From positions 25,856,568 through 25,920,567 of the forward strand of contig OZ022245.1 of assembly GCA_963978895.1 (NCBI GenBank): a DNA stretch of 64,000 bases, read 5' to 3'. Made by a program: the position numbers and the translations under genes. Positions 1 through 12,958 of the stretch are shown here, in pieces (position 1 is the stretch's first letter; each line of letters begins with the position of its first letter). The DNA is from Erpobdella octoculata. Lineage: Eukaryota > Annelida > Clitellata > Hirudinida > Erpobdellidae. The notes beneath the pieces were generated by a model, which was not told the origin of the DNA, searched no databases, and worked only from the letters and a program-made list of their open reading frames with translations.

Positions 1-64
1 CTAACTACCGCATGCTATATGGGGTTTTCCCAGCCGCTAAATCGTGTCTGAAATATAAACTAAC

Positions 65-2160
65 CTGTTGAGAGCAAAGGCATAAAGCTGTTGGATGGCA
101 ATCGTCTCCGTAATTTTTCCGAGCATTTTAATGCCGTCGATGTCATCAACAAGGCTGACCATGGAGTCGTAATCCTGAACATTTTTACTACTTTGTAAAT
201 TTACATTTTTTACTGCTATTTAAATTTACATTTTTTACTACTGCGTAAATCTCCATTTTTTACAATTATATAAATTTAAATTTATTTATTACTTTAAACT
301 AATACATTTTGAATTGCTAGTTCATAATTATAATTATAGATCATTAATAACATATTACAACATCGTAAACTGTTTATGTAATTTCATGCTATTATGCCAC
401 AGAATAAAATAATTACAAAATAATAATAATAATATCAATAATAATAATAATAATTAAATTGTAAGAACTTGAATCTCCCTGTAGGTGAGCAGCATGTTGA
501 AGACGATATCGGAAGAGGAGAGTTGAGGATCGTCCATCCTTCGTCTCATTAGAGATAGTTCCTTGAAATTATTCCAATCGAGTTAATCAATGAATTAATC
601 AATAACCCGTATCGATCGGTCAATAAACCAATCAATAAACAAGTAATCGATCATTGACAAGTCATCAATCAATAAACAAGTAACTGCCAGTAGTGATGAT
701 GACGATGATTTGACAAATTATGATATTAATTATTATGATTTTTGAAAAGAAATAAGCAGTTAAGCAGTGAATATAATTAATCCTTTATTCCCAAAAAAAC
801 CCAGTCATTGTGACTATGGAATTGAGAAAAAGGGAATATATGCTCTGGAATGATTTATTACCACAGTCAACATTCATTGTAAGCTACTATGGAAACAATA
901 AAAGAGACAGAATTGATGAGTGACTGGAGGTCACACAGTGGTGATGATGATGATGATGATGATGATGATGACAAGAAAATGATGAGAAATTATAGCAAGT
1001 ATATCACTTCACATAGAACGTATTAGCTCAACCCTGAATAGTAACAAATGTGATTTTTAAATCCGTTATATTATTTTCGATTGTCTTCCCGTCTGTCTTC
1101 CTGTCGGTCACAAACTTTGAGTCTCAAAATTAACTCACTTCCCGTTATCCGATCGAGCTGAAATTTGGCACATCGACTTGGGCTGCGAGACAATTGAATC
1201 TATCAAAATTTCAGTTTGATCGGATATTGTATAATATAGTTTTTCAAAAAACACCAAATTTTAACGGATTTTTAATTTTTGAATTTGGCTCTGGGCTGTA
1301 AAAGGAATTAGTCAAATCTAGGATCGTATATAAAGGATTTATAATAAAAACTTTGTTTTTATGGGTTAGTTTTTTATTAAATTAAAGTAATTTTAAAAAT
1401 AATTTTAATAAACAAAATTGAAAATTATTTTTTTTTAAACAGCATGGTACATCATCCCTATCCATAACTTAATACTATAATGAATGAATCACTATAGGAA
1501 ATGTCAGATCACAATAGTTGACCTCATTATAGATTCACCTCATTAACATATTCAATTATAATTATCCCCTCCCACACAGGTGGGCCAACGTTAATTTGTT
1601 TCAATGACTCATATGATATTGAGAAAATTTAAATATCTTTTATAGAACCTTCAAATATGATATAGAAGATATTTATGTCCTGATAAAGAGATTTATATGA
1701 ATGAATGTGAAATTCTGAGAAGGCAGTAAAGATTACATGAATATTCATTAAAATTCTGAACAACCATTAATTAACGGATTCAAAAAAAAAGAAGATCAAA
1801 CTAGCATTTATAGATAATTCAAAATAATAAAAAACAAAACATAAACAAGACTGTAAATGAATTGGAGGTAAACAAAAAGTTCTTGGAAAACCCACTCTGG
1901 CAAGATCTGCTCCCTTGAAGTTTTCCCTCATCTTTCTCAGGTCTGACAAAAACTTCTCCTTCACGTGGGTCCTTTAATAATAATAATAATAATTAATATA
2001 ATAATAATAATAATAATAAATATGATAATATCTAAATATCATTTTAAAAGAATACTAATCAATTGCAGAGATAATATTATTTATGAATAAAAAATTCCAT
2101 TTAAATAACACCGGCACACAGGTCCTTTAATGATGGTGTTGATGATGATGATGATGATGT

Positions 2161-2220
<60 letters not shown>

Positions 2221-5200
2221 CGATTATGGTAGATGTGATGATGATGATGATGATGATGACAATTATAATTATGATGATACAAATGATGATGTGACAGGAC
2301 ATTAAAAGCACAAGAAGTAGAACAATTAAGTAAACGTGATAATGACCAGGATGAGTCACAATGATTGTCAAGCAAAATGTCTGTCATTGAGAAACGTTAA
2401 ACAGCAAAAACAAACATTCACATTTTATCATCACCTTCATAACAACCATCATCATCACCACCATCATCATCATCATCATCATCATCGGTCTTGTTATTAT
2501 AAAAATGTCTCTTAGAAAGCCCGCACAATTAACCTATGTTATAAATCTTTAAAACTAATTCTGTGATTAAAAAAAAGGATGCAGACTCATTTATGATGAA
2601 TGAATTCATCCAGCCTACAATAATAATTGTAACACTTCAGGATAGTTTCTTATTAGATAAAAAGACTGTGCGTGTGTACGTGTGTGTTGTGTGTACGTGT
2701 ACTTATGTGTGTACGTATGTGTTGTGTGTACGTGTACTTATGTGTGTACGTATGTGTTGTGTGTAGTGTACTTATGTGTGTACGTATGTGTGTGTGTGGT
2801 GTTATTTCAACAGGAAATAACATTTTAAAAAAACTCATTACAGCTAGACATGACATCAACCAACAGCAGCCTAAATAACAACAGCAAGGAAAACAGCAAT
2901 CACATTAACATAATCTGCTGTGTCAATAATGAGTTCAGGACTTCGGTGTGATCATCGTGATAAAAAGGATGTAAAAACATTTTATTAAAAAAAAAAAACT
3001 AAACAACAACCTGCTACTGGTTTCCACCTGTTTCATGAGTTTCTTGAGGTGATAGAGCAGGGTCGTGGGTTTTTCCGACCCCTTCAGCCCGGAGCCCTCG
3101 GGATCAGATACCACGCACTTGCCCTCCCCGTCTGTGATGTAAGGGAGGAATTCGGTTGTGCCGCAAGAAAGCTTGAAATAAATATTCACAAACAGATAAA
3201 AGCTTTCTTTATATGTGATGTTTTCATTTAACTTTCTATCTCAAACAAATGATGTTAAATCTACAAATGAATAATGACATTACATCAACAAACAAATGAC
3301 ATTACATCAACAAACAAATGACATTAAATCAACAAACAAATGACATTACACCAACAAATGAATGACATTGCATCAACAAAGGAATGACATTGCATCAACA
3401 AAGGAATGACATTAAACCAACAAATGAATGACATTGCATCAACAAATGCATGACATTACATCAACAAATGCATGACATTACAACAACAAAGGAATGACAA
3501 TACATCAAGCTTATTCACATCTTTGAAAATCTAATTGAAACATTTTTAATCTGCAAACATTACAATAATTCACATGACCTTAGTAAATTGCTTTTTAATT
3601 CACTCAAATTTGTCAATCAGACACTCATAATTGAGATTTCATAATATTATAAATTCTATTTTATTTATTTATATATTTCATTTATTTATAAAAAAAACAA
3701 AAAAAACAAACAAATCATTTATTACAGGAACGACTTAAAAATCTTCCATCAGACATATAAGACCGGTAAAATCTCTTAAATCTCATCAATACAAGCAAGC
3801 AAGCATACATGCATGATAAATACACCAACTGAAATCAACACACCTGTCTAAGACATTTATTTATATTGAAAACCACAACAACAACAACAACAACAAACCA
3901 GATTACTGCCCTGTTTTGTAAACCTCAAAACACAACTTATTTTCTGTTATTGAACAAAAAAAGCAAACAATTCTCTCCTCTCTCTTTTTTTTCTCCCTCT
4001 CTCTTTTTGTCTCCCTCTCACTTTCTTTTTCTCTTTCCCCTGTTTTTCTCAGCCACCCTCTTTTTCTTTCTTTCTCTTTCTGGTCTTTGACAGCTAAGGC
4101 CATTGCACTCATTGATAATTCATTGCAATGGATAAAAAATCACATAATTGTACATGAGAACATTTTGTTTTAACTGCTGATATTTCCGGACATAAGAAAT
4201 AGGACAAACAAATAGAAAAAAAGCCCGTACATAATAAAGTTTCACCAGCTATAACATGAGAACTTTTAATTATTATCCAAAAGTTTAAACTGCTATTATT
4301 CGTGAGTTCCGCCCCTACTCATACCACTTAAATTTTGATACCATGTACATACTGATACCACTTATAATTTGATACTGTGTACATTATAATACCACATATA
4401 TAATACCATAAATATACTGATACCACATATGTCATACACACTGATACCATAGTAACAATGTACACACTGATACCATCACGTAACAATGTACACACTGATA
4501 CGACCCCACTTTGAAAACATTTTTTTAGAAAGAAGTAAGGATTTCATCGGAAAGTTGTCGTGAAAACTTGAAATTCAAAGAAACTTTAAATTTCAAAGAA
4601 AACTTTTTTATCCACATTCTATTGTCTTTGTCTACAATAAATGCCATCACAATCATCATCATCATTATCATCATCATCATCACCACTAACCTCCTTCATC
4701 ATTATCATCATATCTGCCACCACCATCAGCCTCTATATCATCTCCATCACAATATATTCCTCCTCCTCCCTCCCCACAAAAGCACCAACAAATAACATGA
4801 TAAAAAGAGAGAGGAAATAATATATATGTTTTATATTGTTTCCACTTATTAATAGAATTTGCTGTTGTTACAATCAATCTTTTTTATTGAATCAATCAAC
4901 TTAATCAGAAGTTCAATTAAACTAAAAACCAATTTGTAAATTTTAAACAGCCACAATCATTGGGAGAATGCAATATTACAGGCTCAGTTACACACCACAG
5001 AAAAGGTAAAATTATAAACCAATGCCAAAATGTTGTGTTCAAAATCTGTGGCCAAAATCAGTTAACCTGCAGCCACAAAATCAGTGAATGTTGAAAAAAA
5101 ACAATTAAAATTTACCTTCACAGACAGAGTAAATTCCGGGTTCGTATCGTGGAGTAAGATGACAGTCTCCGGCATGACCATGTTCTCACGAACACCGATG

Positions 5201-6627
5201 TGATAAAAGAGCGCAAGTTGTTGAAGCTGAATGGACATGTCCACTATGGCGACGTCAGCATTGTAGAACTTGTCCAGGCTTTCTATCTCGCCAAAGTCCA
5301 ACTTTTCGAAGCAGATCAAGCATAGTTCTGCTTTGATACTTGAAGAAAATTCAATTTAACAGAAGTCAAGTTTAGATATAAAAAAAAAACGTTGCTTAAA
5401 AATAATGTTGTGTCTAATGTTGTGGATTCAATTTTTTTTAAATGGCCAAAACATTAAATTAAAGATGAAAGGTTTTATTGACTCACTCCTGGTTTAATGA
5501 TATTTTTGTGAATAATCAAAAAAATCTCATAAATGACCTTACTTACTGACATACAGTAAAAATAAAAAATTCCCTACTTTTATAACATGGGACATGTCAT
5601 ACAAATCATATCTATTCATACCTATGGAGTGCAGATAAAATTTTGTGCACCTATAAGCGGACGTGAGTATTGGATTTGAGTATTAGATATGGGCATATAT
5701 GCATGGGTAAGTCTGTGCATGGGTACGTCTGTGCATGGGTACGTCTGTGCATGGGTAAGTCTGTGCATGGGTACGTCTGTGCATGGGTAAGTCTGTGCAT
5801 GGGTACGTCTGTGCATGGGTAAGTCTGTGCATGGGTACGTCTGTGCATGGGTAAGTCTGTGCATGGGTACGTCTGTGCATGGGTACGTCTATGCATGGGT
5901 ACGTCTGTGCATGGGTACGTCTATGCATGGATGCATGGGCACCTCTATGCATGGATGCATGGGCACCTCTATGCATGGATGCATGGGCACCTCTATGCAT
6001 GGATGCATGGGCACGTCTGTGCATGGGTAAGTCTGTGCATGGGTACGTCTGTGCATGGGTACGTCTATGCATGGGTAAGTCTGTGCAAGGGTACGTCTAT
6101 GCATGGATGCATGGGCACGTCTGTGCATGGGTAAGTCTGTGCATGGGTGAATGCAAGCATGTGTGTGTTGCTATGTGAGTGATTGGTGCAGGTATTCCAG
6201 AGTGTTTACACATGTGTTTATATAATCTCCTATTTAGTAATTTTGTACAGTACACAGCAGAGATAAGTTTGTGCCAGCATACAAATTATAAGCATAATAA
6301 TTATAATAATATGACATGCATAAATATGTAGAGGGTAAAAAATAGAACAGACTGAAGTTTTGCAAGTATATATTCACTTTGATAGCAAAATGCTCTTTAA
6401 AAAATGTTCTCAGAAAATTTATTAATAACCTTTTTCTTACTAATAAATCAATAAATAAATTTACTCAATTAATATTCAACTATTAAATCAATCAATAAGT
6501 TGTTCATCAACCTCGAGCAAGCTTTCTCGATGTCAGCATACGCTGCCTCTCTGGCAAGCAGTCCCGAGTCTTTTTCCTTAGACTTGCCAGACGTCAGACT
6601 GATGACGCACACGACCTGTAAGGTCAT
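65..6627 (-). CDS. MAP3K15: ASK-family MAP kinase kinase kinase (MAP3K5/15-like), N-terminal part, partial
   Basis: Six coding exons on the minus strand: 6627-6512, 5338-5116, 3171-3011, 1971-1896, 561-469 and 174-65. They join in one frame and continue past the left edge, giving about 259 residues. The initiator ATG (6627-6625) has an in-frame TGA six codons upstream. Recognisable family segments are FEKLDFGEIESLDKFYNADV followed by FYHIGVRENM in exon 2, SSSDIVFNMLLTYREIQ in exon 5 and DYDSMVSLV...YAFALNR in exon 6. These are the hallmarks of the thioredoxin-binding region and the start of the TPR-like regulatory region of ASK1/ASK3. The kinase domain lies outside the window. In the family this kinase senses oxidative or osmotic stress and activates the JNK and p38 cascades in the cytoplasm. 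The exon 5 donor (GTTCTT, 468-463) is weak, but the junction falls where conserved YREIQ meets DYDS. Whether it is MAP3K5 or MAP3K15 cannot be decided; invertebrates usually have a single ASK gene. Confidence 0.88.
1081..1300 (+). repeat. Dispersed repeat fragment, also present inverted near 51.5-51.85 kb
   Basis: The stretch around TTCCCGTTATCC (about 1140) followed by GCTGAAATTTGGCACATC and AAAATTTCAGTTTGATCGG recurs, diverged and on the opposite strand, near 51715-51850, with a further weaker copy near 51460-51560. It lies in the last visible intron of the ASK-family gene. No coding capacity is visible. The phrase resembles 3' parts of non-autonomous elements, but the class is unknown. Confidence 0.4.
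2125..2280. repeat. (GAT)n microsatellite in an ASK-gene intron
   Basis: A long, slightly interrupted GAT trinucleotide array on the plus strand lies in the intron between the exons at 3011-3171 and 1896-1971. Shorter (GAT)n or (CAT)n tracts sit at about 938-972 and 2440-2487, and an (AAT)n tract at about 1976-2020. Open frames across these arrays are low-complexity artefacts. Confidence 0.9.
2663..2806. repeat. TG-rich minisatellite, period about 35 bp
   Basis: Units built from ACTTATGTGTGTACGTATGT plus a TG-rich remainder repeat about three times. The array is intronic in the ASK-family gene. Confidence 0.8.
3246..3508. repeat. 21-bp minisatellite
   Basis: About a dozen imperfect copies of AACAAATGACATTACATCAA plus one base lie in tandem, with GGAATGAC and GCATGAC variants towards the right end. 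The array lies in the ASK-gene intron between exons 2 and 3. Confidence 0.85.
3958..4085. repeat. Polypyrimidine (CT-rich) tract
   Basis: An almost pure C/T stretch on the plus strand (GA-rich on the sense strand of the ASK gene), followed to 4500 by a degenerate CACTGATACCA/TGTACA-type repeat. It is intronic and non-coding. Confidence 0.75.
5698..6152. repeat. 16-bp minisatellite with a 24-bp variant block
   Basis: Tandem copies of GTCTGTGCATGGGTAC (alternating with a GGGTAA variant) fill about 450 bp. A central block at about 5930-6010 switches to a 24-bp unit containing GCATGGATGCATGGGCACC. The array lies in the first intron of the ASK-family gene. Frames stay open on both strands because of composition; no protein is indicated. 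Confidence 0.92.
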
Positions 6628-7068
6628 GGCTCCCAGCAGTCAAGGTTTGTCTACTAACGCAGCAATCTGAAGTGATATCCCCCTCTTCCTAGTGACCTCT
6701 GTGAAATGAAACGCTCAAAATTAGTTGAACCATAAAATCAATTTACTATCTATAATTTAAAATTTCTAAACAGCTAGACCAATTTGTAAACATTCAACGT
6801 CAAAGCAAGTAATTAGTACTAATTAGTGTTGTTTATTTTTTTTATTGTTGTATTATAATGGTATTCATATTTAAATATTCTCACATATCAGAAACAAATA
6901 CAGCACTCTCAGACATGAAAACCATTTCAGGAATGTTAAGCCTTTCACTACTGCATCGAACACTTCAAGTGAGAATGCCCCGTAAAATATTTCAGCCTTG
7001 GTCCTCGTCCTAAGTGTTGTAATTATCGATGACATTTGTGCGGCAGCGTCATCACGCGAGAAAATCAA

Positions 7069-8958
7069 TTGAAACTTATAAGATTATATAAGTAAATTGG
7101 CATGTAGGAATAAATTATTAATAATATTAACTGCATCATAGCTTATTTATGTAAATAAAAGCCATTTCAAGCGTAACAAATGTTTGACTTTTTAATACAC
7201 ATTTTACTAGGTAAGTAAAACAAAAATAGAAAAATTCGTTTTTTTCTCAAATTAATGATGCTTACGGTGTTATGTCGTCAACAACAAATGTCTAATGCTA
7301 ATGAATGATAATAATAGCAAAATTGCATATTTAATTATTACGTAAAACTGGTGTTTAATTTTAGGACAAGTTGAACTTTCAATAAATTTCGAAGTTGAAG
7401 AAAACTAACAACTATTCTCGCTTTCAGTTCAAGTCAATACAAGAAGATGGAAGATGAACAACATTTCCAAACTCAACAAAAACTAACAAAAGTCATCAAT
7501 TATCAATTAAGAATCGTACACTACAAATTTGAGTCTTTTCAAGTCTTTTGCAACCACAAAGTGACAAAATCTAATCAATTAACAATAACAAAATCCGTGA
7601 GTGTGAAAACGACGTTGTATCACTTCTTGTATCCGTCTTCTTCGGTCGCCCGACGGAAACTTAAACGATTTGACTTAACTACTTATTAACAACTTCTGTA
7701 ACTTTTAAGACTTAACGACTTAGACTTAAGAGTACTTAACACTTCAATATTTCACTGTGCAACATTACATGCAAAATAACAGTTTCGAATAGTGCACAAC
7801 ACTGTTGATATGTAGATCAACGACTGGTAAAATACCTAAAATCCCAAACGTAAACGAGAAGCGTTTTTTATCTCGTCAATCTCGTAGAAATAAAAAAAAA
7901 CGTAACCTCCAGCGAGGCTAGCAGGTGGGTGCGTTCGCAAGTGCGCAAGACAAGATGAGTGTAATCATTTTTTTATTATTTTACACTACAGTCATTAATG
8001 TATTAAATTATTTATTTTTTGTGAATATTGATAATAATATTTGTAAACTGAAGAAAAAGAGCTGATAGAGAAAACAGTATTCGAGCTTAAATAAATAAGC
8101 CTATTGGAGCTTACTCGATTCATAATAGCTTAGTATAACGAAAGAGAATGTAAAAAGACAGAAAACATTTATGAAAAAAAGTAAGTTGTGCTTTAAGCAT
8201 TTAATCTCAGGGTTAATATATACCTATTCACCATGGTGACGCATAATGTCATTCAGGTAATATACAGGTATGTAATATGCATGTAATATGCATATTAAAG
8301 AAGTTCAGCAGAAGAGGCTTGCTTTAGCAATTATTTTTAGTAATTTTCTTTAACTACTGATTCTATATAATCATTTCAAAACCAAACGGTAAACAAGTTT
8401 TTTTTTTAGAAATTTTCTACAGCTATTAGAAGTTCAAGAACCTACCAACTCACTTTATCAAAAAAAAATTCCTAAATAAGGCTTTGTGTTAATAATATTT
8501 GTATATGTATATGTACAGTATTCTCGTAAAACCGAAGCCGTGTCAATTTCAACTATTTTTTGGTAACAAACATTTATTGAATATTGAATAATACATAATT
8601 TAAAATATAGGTATATATATATATATATATATTAATGGTTATAATTATAATGGTCAAGGCTTAAGAATAATTGTCAGTAAAGAGTATCACTTATTTTAAT
8701 TTTAACATTAAAGTTATTTAATATTTATGTATCAATTTTTATGTTTAAAAAATAAAGCTAAACTATTTCAAAAAATGAGAAAGTGCGGGTCTTCTAAATA
8801 GTAAAGTGTACATCACTGATATTTAGTAAATATTGATAGTTGCGTTTATTATGTTTCAAGCTCGACGATAGTTATTTATATTATTTCTCGGTCTTGTTGA
8901 TTTTTTAAACACCGCTATTGTTTTATTGTGTATTGTTTTAAATAACGCTTATTTCAAG
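7069..8958. other. Intergenic region between the divergent ASK-family and PSMG2 genes
   Basis: AT-rich DNA with no gene I can support. It must contain the 5' regions of two divergent genes, but no convincing core promoter element can be read. A short (TA)n tract lies at about 8613-8630. Confidence 0.5.
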
Positions 8959-11546
8959 ATGAAATTTTTTAAGTTGGACAAAGTCCAAAATAGCCACATG
9001 GATTCATGGAAGGAGTTTACTTTTATCATGGTATGTTTTTTAACGTTATTAAATTAACTTTTGTTGAAATGGCATAAGTGAGAATTGATTAAGATTAAGG
9101 CATTCAAAGTTATTTTGCTTAGAAAATCCACCAAATACTGCTTTCAATAAACTTCTAAAATAAACAACAAATAAAACAAAATTTATTAATTTTAAACTAA
9201 ACTAAAACTTTCTAGTACCCTGTATGCACACTTGAATGATCAGAGTTAATTATTTGGAAAAAAATAAAATAAAGGAAGCAACGAGTAAATTAAAAGAGCA
9301 AATTATGCGAAAGATATACTGGAAGAAAAGAAAAATTTTTTGTTCAAGTTTCTAGTTAATCACATGCATGAAAAAATTTGCTCTTCTTTGAGAGCATAGC
9401 GTTCATTCACATATATTAATGTTGCCTGAAAATACAAGTTTAATTTATTTCAATCATGTCTCATTTTGGTGTATTTCCGTGCAAAAAAAACGGATTTACT
9501 TCTACTTTTAAGTTATGGCTTCCATTAATTTCAGAATTTTATATGTATGCATTTCTTTTAAAACTTGAAATTATTTATGATGTGTATATAGCCATACTTT
9601 TTTGCAAAGCCAACCGTTTCCATAGGCAACGTAGGTCAGTTGGCAATGGACATATTCACAGCGTCGCTTGATGCAAATCTCGTGGGATATCTTCATTCAG
9701 ACTGCGTCCTCCCATTGGCTGGAAAGGATCCTTTCAATGAAAATTCATCAAATCTTACAACATCGCTTGATGGTCAGCAAATATTTGTAGATTTTATGTA
9801 TTTCAGGTTTTGTAGGTTAGAGGTTTTGCATTCCACTTCACTGTTACTAAATTATTAGCAGCAAAGTTTTAACATGTCAGAAAGTGATTCTGACAGCTAT
9901 GTATCAATAGTTTTCTATTGTTATCCATATCTATTATTTAAATCTTTTTAAAAGTGTTAGAACATTTAAATATTAATGAACCTCAATTGCTATTGTTTCA
10001 TTGTATTCAGTGTTTGAATCTCATCAGCACAAATTAGTGATCTTACAACAACGAGCTCCTTTGATCAAGGTATGTACATGTTCTCACAATAAATATGTAC
10101 AGATAATTATTTATTATGCATACTCCTCAATTATTCAAGCGTAGTGTTGTATGATTATTCATTTTAATATTGAATTTATCACCTTTAGTTTCACTTCACA
10201 CAGCTCCACTGTATTAATTTTTTCCCGTATGTCGATTTTAAAAGCCATTTTTTGGCATGGGTAAGGCTCTCTGCAAATCATTTCTGGTACTAATGTGAGG
10301 ACTTTGCAATAAAACAGTGTCTTAGTCGCGTATCCTTGACCTACATGAGCAGTAGTGGCCTGAGAGAATCTTAACAAATTTCATGATGCATTACAACATA
10401 TCCTTCTGCTTAGACAGACTAAAGTTAAAGCACAGATAAAAATACAAAACATTCGTAAAATGTACATTCTCACATTTCTATCAATTTTAAATAACCTTAT
10501 AACATTTTTCAGGCGTTTTTTTATTGTATTTTGATGCAGTAGATTAATTAAATTTGTTTTATTTTTATTCATCGCTCAACCACTTCTCAGTCGAGACAAG
10601 TACGATTCGTCGCCGAGATCGTGGAATGGATCAGTCAGATGAACTTCAAAAACGTTATAATATTCACCAGCGTTTTGGCTTGTGAAAGGATTGACTCACA
10701 ACTTTTTGGGTGACTTGATATTTTTTTAGATAAATTTCTTATTTTTTTTCTAATTCACTCAAACATATTATGTTTAATAATTATATTCAAACATATTCAC
10801 TCAAATACAGAATTATTGAAACAATAATTAAATGAGTTTTTAATTGAGGTAGTGTTTTTATAAAGTATTATTTCTCATTACATTTGTTTTATCAACAAAT
10901 TAGAGGTACTCAACCATAAAGAGATAGTTGTCCATTCACCAATACAGGATGCAATGCAGATGCATTTTATCAGACGAGGCAAGAAAGATTAGCGAGATGA
11001 AAGAACTTTCTTCAATAGTTCCACAACTCGAGGTCAGACCACCAGGTCCAGATGGAAATGTCGGTGACGTCAACCCTTACATTCCAGGCAGCGGAATAGC
11101 TAAGAATCTTTTTGACGGATGGTTTGAATTCATAATTTTTTTTAGAACTTTGTGGTGGCATTTTTTAGAAATAACAAATATTTGTGAGTGCATGAAGAAT
11201 TTAATTTCCGTTTATTCTTTTATTCTAGCAATAGAAGCAATATCTGTGCAACCGTGTTGTTGAGATTCTGCTATGAAGCTGACAACAGGTATGATGCTGT
11301 AGAGCTGGCAAGCATAGCAAATTCCATCTTCAAGTGGATGCCTGACAAGGTGCTCCATTTTTCACACATTAATGAATATTGAAATTGGAAGTACAGTAAT
11401 AGCATTTGAAGAACTGAGCTTCCTTCGCAAAATGTTAAGGTTGCCATGACTAAAGCAACTTGTTTTATTTTCAGGAAAATTGGAAATTCCCTCCCTCCTG
11501 GAAATTCCTGTATGGTGTCCAACCAGACCAGACCATTTATCAGTGA
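8959..11546 (+). CDS. PSMG2: Proteasome assembly chaperone 2 (PSMG2/PAC2)
   Basis: Seven exons join without a frame break into a 259-residue protein: 8959-9030, 9610-9772, 10011-10069, 10591-10709, 10948-11121, 11229-11349 and 11475-11546 (TGA). Human PSMG2 is about 264 residues. The exon 1-2 junction reads FTFIM-PTVSIGNVGQLAMD, the family signature. Later segments also fit: HSDCVLPLAG, the helix after EIVEWISQM, PGSGIAKNLFD, and a C-terminal NWKFPPSWKFLYG. PAC2 pairs with PAC1 to scaffold assembly of the 20S proteasome alpha ring in the cytosol or nucleus. Splice sites are standard GT-AG, although the exon 5 donor (GTTTGA) is weak. A polyadenylation signal AATAAA lies at 11600-11605, only about 45 bp before the stop codon of the convergent NTMT1 gene, so the 3' UTRs probably touch or overlap. 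Confidence 0.93.
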
Positions 11547-11649
11547 TGGATATCATTTTTGATGTTTTATTTTAATTACTGAACATGAAATAGTTTAGAA
11601 ATAAAGAAAAATGCAAATAATTTCAAAATGTTAACAATCAATTAAAAAG

Positions 11650-12410
11650 TCATTTAACTGCAAACATCCGAACTTCAAACAAGTCACTTGGGAAGGATTT
11701 CTGCTTGGCTTCTTTAATAAGGCATAGTCCAGCTTTGTCTACAAGTTCTAAAAAGTTTTCTCTGGACCTTGTATAACTGCTGTCTTGGTCGTCAAACTCC
11801 AGCGTCGTACTCATATTTTCCTTGAAAATGATGATGCCGTTTGGAGCTAGCCCTTGTTTGCATCGGATAAAAAATGCAACTAAGTCACTGTCGGTCAAAT
11901 GTCCAAGAACCCACTGGCACCATATGACATCATATTTGGATGGTTCTGGCACAAATGATTGGAGACCGCTACAGAAGTAGTTTTCTACTCTATTGGCCTC
12001 TTTGCCGATGTATTCGGGGGCCTTGTCAAGAAAATGTTGGTTTAACTCAACCATGTCGACAGACTTGAAAAGTGGAAGCAGTAACTTTTTTGTGACCCGT
12101 CCAATGCCTGCCCCGCAATCGAGTGCACGGTTTGGATTAATAGATGAATCTGGTGACTGCAAATAAAACGTTTAAATATTTCAATTCAAGCATAAAACAA
12201 GAAAGTATAATAAATAAGCTATAAAACACTAACAAACAGAAACTGCTTCAGAAATTTAATTGATTCGGACAAATCTATGCTGGAAACAAAACTGAGACCT
12301 CCGAGCATACCGTCCACAGTTGGTGAAATCGCCTCCCAATATTTTTTACCATTTTCATAAAACATTTCGGGGTCAGGTTCACCGCTTTCAGGATTAAGCT
12401 CTTCTTCCAT
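11650..12410 (-). CDS. NTMT1: N-terminal Xaa-Pro-Lys N-methyltransferase 1
   Basis: Two exons, 12410-12234 and 12156-11650, join in phase 0 to give 227 residues; the human protein has 223. Exon 1 carries the conserved FYENGKKYWEAI and PTVDGMLGGLSFVSSIDL segments that shape the substrate groove. Exon 2 holds the SAM-binding motif ALDCGAGIGRVTKKLLLPLF (about residues 70-89), then NYFCSGLQ, YDVIWCQWVLGHLTD and PNGIIIFKENM followed by DDQDSS. All are in the order expected for METTL11A/NTMT1. The enzyme methylates the alpha-amino group of proteins exposing X-Pro-Lys after Met removal, for example RCC1 and CENP-type targets, mainly in the nucleus. The intron is short (12157-12233, 77 bp). The gene is convergent with PSMG2; the two stop codons are about 105 bp apart. 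Confidence 0.95.
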
Positions 12411-12958
12411 TATAACCTAATAATAAATAATGCTAATAGCAACGCTTTGTAGTGCGTAAATGTATGTAATAAAAATAACGATAATTAAGAAAACAATACA
12501 AAGAGTTTTTGAATTTTAGATACATGGCATTTTAACTGTAAAAAGTTTTTTTTTATGTGAGTTTAACTATGTATAATTATATTTATTATTGGTAGCACTG
12601 CATAAAATATTTTTCAAACAAAAGTAATTGATTGAAATTGTGTTATAAAAGAAAGCGTCTTAGAATTATACAATACGCTACAATTACATCGTAAATCTTA
12701 ACATTACATTAGATCAATTAAAGAAACAGAATCATTTCTTGTCTTCAGGTGTTTTGAAACCATCTTAGGATGATGCAGTCGTAATTTTCAAATTCATTGA
12801 ATTATTGTTATAACGGTTATAACATGCTTTCTCTTCCTATGTCTCTTCTCATGTGACCTGAATTAAATTTAAGGTCGATTGCCATCAATAGACAAGGTTA
12901 TTGAATTAAAAAAACAACAACAAATTATATTTCGTTAATAGAGTTGTTTTTATTTATT
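12411..12958. other. Intergenic, upstream of NTMT1
   Basis: AT-rich sequence with no recognisable gene. It must include the NTMT1 5' region, and it ends where the composite repeat block begins. Confidence 0.5.

Noticed and set aside
5622..6178. Possible CRISPR-like array from regularly spaced short repeats
   Set aside because: Units are contiguous with no unique spacers, and the context is an animal intron; it is a minisatellite.
6871..7068. A 65-codon minus-strand frame upstream of the ASK-family start
   Set aside because: No recognisable homology, and the ASK-family ATG at 6627 already has an in-frame stop just upstream. It could at most be part of a 5' UTR.
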